From Candidatus Bathyarchaeota archaeon (GTDB taxonomy: Archaea; Thermoproteota; Bathyarchaeia; TCS64): a DNA stretch of 6,652 bases. The notes under the pieces are model-generated. The model was not told the origin of the DNA, searched no databases, and saw nothing but the letters and a program-made list of their open reading frames with translations. This document shows, piece by piece, positions 4,219-6,652 of the stretch. The DNA lies in contig DUKA01000061.1 of the NCBI GenBank assembly GCA_013329615.1, positions 1 to 6,652 of the forward strand, in the 5' to 3' direction. The position numbers and the translations under genes are program-made. Position 1 is the stretch's first letter; each line of letters starts with the position of its first letter.

Positions 4219-5592
4219 ATGTCCCTAGAAAAGGTGTTCAAAAGGATAGACGCCAATCGCGACGAGTACGTCGGGCGGTGCCAGGAGCTTCTCCGGCAGC
4301 CCAGCGTCTCGATGGATCGCGACGACGTCTACAGGTGCGCCGAGATGGTGCGCGACATGATCCGGGAGACCGGTGCCCAGACCGAACTCATCAAGGAGGG
4401 GGAGGGCAACCCGGTGGTGTATGGAAAATTGCTCAGCCCCGGCGCGCATCATACACTGACCGCGTACCAGATGTATGACACCCAGCCCGTCGGCGAACTC
4501 GACAAGTGGGCGACAGGTCCCTTCGAGGCGAAGATAGTCGACGGGAAGATAGTGGCCCGCGGCGCCATTAACAGCAAGGGTGCACTCGTCGCCGAACTCA
4601 TGGCGATGAAGGCCCTCAAGGAAACCATCGGCGTCCCCGTAAACATCGTCTTCACGTTCGACGGCGAGGAGGAGGTCGGGAGCTGGCAGCTGCGCCGCTT
4701 CCTCAAGGAGCATCCTGAAAAGATGCTCAAAGCAGAAGCCGAGTGGTGCCCGAGCACATTCAGCACCCCGTATAAGGATTCACGGATCACGCTCGGCGGC
4801 AAGGGCTGCATAGACCTGCAGCTTGTCTGCGACCACAGCCGCGGCCCCGTCCACAGCAGCTGCGCTCCCGTCGTCGCCAACCCAGCGTGGCGCCTAGTCT
4901 GGGCGCTCGAAAGCATGAAGGGCGAAGACGACAAGATAGCCATCGACGGCTTCTACGACGGCGTCACGGGACCAGAACCCGGCGACAAGGAACTCCTAGA
5001 GAAGCTCGCCGCGGCGGATGAGGAGGAGAAGATGAAGAAGCAGTGGGGCGTCAAGGGCTTCATGCGCGGCCTCAGCGGCGCCGACCTCATCGAGGCATAC
5101 ATGTTCCAGCCGACGCTCACAATAAACGGGCTGCAGTCAGGCTACGTCGGACCCGCCGCCCTGACGATCAACCCGCCGTGGGCGAAGGCGAACATGGACA
5201 TACGCCTAGTCCCCGGCATGGACGCTGACGACGTCTGGAACAAGGTAGAGGCACACCTCAAGAGCCACGGCTTCACCGACGTCGAGCTTAAACTCAACGG
5301 GTGGAAGGCTAACGCACACAGGAGCCCAGCGAACACGCGCATAGTCGCCACGCACAGGGCAGCCATCAGGGACCTTGGCTTCAACGAGCCCCTAATCTAC
5401 CCTATGAGCGGCGGCACGGGGCCCAGCATGTACTACACGGCTCCGCCTCTCAAGATGGTGTCCGCCTCCTCGGGCAGCGACGGGATGCCGCCCCACTACG
5501 CGCACGCCCCGAACGAGTGGATAGGCGTCGAGGAATTCATCACCACCACGAAGATGTGCGCCGCGTTCCTCTGGGAGTACGGCAAAATCTGA
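4219..5592 (+). CDS. M20-family metallopeptidase-like protein with an altered metal site
   Basis: The 457-residue product follows the M20 dipeptidase/carboxypeptidase pattern (carnosinase, DapE, ArgE relatives) along its whole length. Residues below count from ATG 4219. Conserved parts are the Asp of MYDTQP (D87), the catalytic and metal glutamates of DGEEEVGS (E151, E152), VHSS (H212) in the lid or dimerisation domain, GFYDGV (244-249), IRLVPGMD (328-335), SGGTGPS (397-403) and AHAPNEW (H429). Departures are notable. The metal His before YD is Met (M85), the bridging Asp before the SKG block is Asn (N118 in RGAINSKG), and the Asp expected after the glutamates is not found in EWCPSTFS. Family members usually bind two zinc ions. 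This one may use one metal, another chemistry, or none. An upstream in-frame GTG (4168) would add 17 residues but runs through the promoter, so ATG 4219 is preferred. The substrate is unknown. Confidence 0.85.
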   Translation: MSLEKVFKRIDANRDEYVGRCQELLRQPSVSMDRDDVYRCAEMVRDMIRETGAQTELIKEGEGNPVVYGKLLSPGAHHTLTAYQMYDTQPVGELDKWATGPFEAKIVDGKIVARGAINSKGALVAELMAMKALKETIGVPVNIVFTFDGEEEVGSWQLRRFLKEHPEKMLKAEAEWCPSTFSTPYKDSRITLGGKGCIDLQLVCDHSRGPVHSSCAPVVANPAWRLVWALESMKGEDDKIAIDGFYDGVTGPEPGDKELLEKLAAADEEEKMKKQWGVKGFMRGLSGADLIEAYMFQPTLTINGLQSGYVGPAALTINPPWAKANMDIRLVPGMDADDVWNKVEAHLKSHGFTDVELKLNGWKANAHRSPANTRIVATHRAAIRDLGFNEPLIYPMSGGTGPSMYYTAPPLKMVSASSGSDGMPPHYAHAPNEWIGVEEFITTTKMCAAFLWEYGKI

Positions 5593-5637
5593 TCCACCAT
5601 TTTTACCCGAGAAAAAACGGGGTACGCTTGATGCCCC
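5593..5637 (+). terminator. Terminator of the M20 gene
   Basis: A T5 run (CATTTTTACC, T at 5600-5604) begins 8 bases after the stop codon. A stem GGGGTA/TGCCCC (5619-5624 with 5632-5637) follows, leading into TTTC. Two successive signals of this kind fit a convergent spacer. Confidence 0.5.
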
Positions 5638-5660
5638 TTTCTGAGCCATTTTAACCGAAA

Positions 5661-5707
5661 GGAGCCAGAATATGGCTCCGATGACGATCGGATCTACGCA
5701 AAAGAAG
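5661..5707 (-). terminator. Terminator of the kynureninase gene
   Basis: Leftward from the kynureninase stop, TTCTTTT (5706-5700) comes first. A perfect 7-bp hairpin follows, GGAGCCA/TGGCTCC (5661-5667 with 5673-5679, loop of five), with TTTC after it on the minus strand. The rest of the 133-bp convergent spacer (5593-5725) holds no further gene. Confidence 0.5.
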
Positions 5708-5725
5708 CGTCTATTCCCTACGGAG

Positions 5726-6652
5726 CTAGGTGACGGTACCCCTGTCGTCTGTGTACTTCAGGTACTCCTTGTTGTCGATGACGCCCTTGAGGTGCTGCGC
5801 GACCTTCCAGACGTCGTGGTAGCCGACGTAGAGTGGGATGGGGGCGAGGCGCATTATGTTGGGCGGGCGGAAGTCGGGGATGACGCCCCGGGCGATGAGG
5901 GCCTGATTTATCCTCCAGCCCTCCTTGTGGGCGACGCCCACGTGCCCGCCGCGGCGCTCCGCCTCGCGGGGAGTCGCTATCGAGTAGTTATACGGCGCCT
6001 TCCCAAGCATCTCGTCGATGAGGTACATGAGGTAGCCCGTGATCTTCAGGCTCTTCTCCCTTATGCGCTCTATCCCCGCCTCGCGCATGACGCGTATCGA
6101 GCCCTCGAGCGGCGCGGCGCTGAACATGTTTATGGTGCCTATCTGCCACGCCGCGGCGTCGCTCGCCTGATCGTAGCGGGTCTCCATGTTGAACATCGTG
6201 GAGCGGTCGTTTCCCCACCAACCAGCTAGACCGGGGCGGGCGCCGAAGTGTTTCCTATTCACGTACAGGCTTGCGGTGCCGCCGGGTCCCGCGTTCATGT
6301 ACTTGTAGTTGCACCAGAAGGCGAAGTCGACGCCCCACTCGTCGAAGTGGTGTGGCACGACGCCGACGCTGTGACTGCAGTCGAAGCCGATGACTATCTT
6401 CTTTCTGTGCGCCGCCTTCGTGAGGCGCTTCATGTCGGCGAGCTGCCCCGACTTGTAGTAGACGCTCGGGAGCAGGGCGAGCGCCACCTCGCCCGTCATC
6501 TGCTCGATGACGTCCTCCTCCTCGATGAGCCCCTTCCTGCCCTTGACGAGTATGAGGTCTCTCTCGGGGTCTCCTCCCCTGAGGAGTATGTCGGAGTAAA
6601 GGGCGTAGAGGTCGCTGGGGAAGTTCAGCTCGTCCGCGAGTATCTTGCGCCT
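5726..6652 (-). CDS. kynU: Kynureninase (N-terminus outside the window)
   Basis: This PLP enzyme splits kynurenine or 3-hydroxykynurenine into (3-hydroxy)anthranilate and alanine, in tryptophan breakdown or in NAD synthesis from tryptophan. The frame is open from the stop (5728-5726) to the right edge, giving 308 visible residues of a family of about 420-460. The window therefore lacks roughly the first 110-150. Visible in order are NFPSDLYALYS (10-20, PLP-binding loop), SGQLADMKRLTKAAH (68-82), GFDCSHSVGVVPHHFDEWG (89-107) and the PLP-lysine block FWCNYKYMNAGPGG (112-125) with K117. GWWGNDRSTMF, WQIGT, TGYLMYLIDEML and RLAPIPLYVGYHDVW follow, all family landmarks. An internal ATG at 6499 is not the start, because conserved sequence continues upstream. 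The partner genes are not in view. The adjoining M20 gene runs the other way and need not be related. Confidence 0.94.
   Translation of the reverse strand, partial: RRKILADELNFPSDLYALYSDILLRGGDPERDLILVKGRKGLIEEEDVIEQMTGEVALALLPSVYYKSGQLADMKRLTKAAHRKKIVIGFDCSHSVGVVPHHFDEWGVDFAFWCNYKYMNAGPGGTASLYVNRKHFGARPGLAGWWGNDRSTMFNMETRYDQASDAAAWQIGTINMFSAAPLEGSIRVMREAGIERIREKSLKITGYLMYLIDEMLGKAPYNYSIATPREAERRGGHVGVAHKEGWRINQALIARGVIPDFRPPNIMRLAPIPLYVGYHDVWKVAQHLKGVIDNKEYLKYTDDRGTVT

Noticed and set aside
4225..4713. Minus-strand open frame opposite the M20 gene
   Set aside because: It is a complement of conserved M20 coding sequence, with no promoter or Shine-Dalgarno.
1189..5724. Similar strings near 1189-1210 and 5696-5723 (ACGCA, then A-rich, then GTCTATTC and ACGG)
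   Set aside because: The match needs several gaps, lies in unrelated contexts (a promoter and a terminator) and is probably chance.
5672..6229. Long plus-strand open frame opposite kynureninase
   Set aside because: It is antisense to a clearly conserved gene and its composition is that expected of the complement of GC-rich codons. The product shows no recognisable motif.
1..6652. CRISPR array, transposon, prophage or defence gene
   Set aside because: No direct-repeat array, transposase, integrase, terminal repeats or defence domain was seen on either strand.

Overview
This is a core-genome segment of an archaeon. The archaeal assignment rests on the genes present: an archaeal-type PCNA sliding clamp, transcript-cleavage factor TFS, RNA polymerase subunit L (Rpo11), exosome subunit Csl4, an archaeal-type Dph2 and a DUF99 (UPF0215) protein, next to the 3' end of an archaeal 23S rRNA. 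Coding DNA is GC-rich and spacers are AT-rich. No 5S rRNA follows the 23S gene. That arrangement is common in TACK archaea (Crenarchaeota, Thaumarchaeota and relatives) and unusual for most Euryarchaeota, so a TACK lineage is my best guess. A finer placement cannot be made from this sequence alone.

Layout. Bases 1 to about 180 (+) are the 3' end of 23S rRNA, followed by a short trailer and two oligo-T terminators. A leftward run of information-processing genes then converges on the rRNA gene. Reading from its upstream end this is dph2 (4156-3155), csl4 (3049-2471), rpoL (2474-2181, overlapping csl4 by four bases), a DUF99 gene (2153-1662), tfs (1611-1291) and pcna (1142-390). A rightward gene for an M20-family metallopeptidase homologue (4219-5592) diverges from dph2 across 62 bp. 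It converges on a leftward kynureninase gene (5726 to the right edge, N-terminus missing).

The leftward genes serve RNA turnover (Csl4), transcription (RpoL, TFS), replication (PCNA) and translation (Dph2, which starts diphthamide formation on EF-2). Spacing suggests csl4-rpoL-DUF99 is one transcript. AT-rich promoter-like boxes upstream of csl4, tfs and pcna suggest internal starts.

Most of the window is ordinary housekeeping DNA, and I found no clearly new multi-gene system. Three points deserve a second look. (1) The tfs gene has no ATG, GTG or TTG that gives a complete protein. A well-placed Shine-Dalgarno precedes an in-frame ACG exactly where the family's initiator Met belongs. (2) The M20 protein keeps the fold and several active-site residues but has lost two, probably three, of the ligands of the usual two-metal centre. 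(3) The tfs-pcna spacer holds a perfect 8-bp hairpin plus T-run pointing away from both genes, and a separate 8-bp inverted repeat around the presumed pcna promoter.
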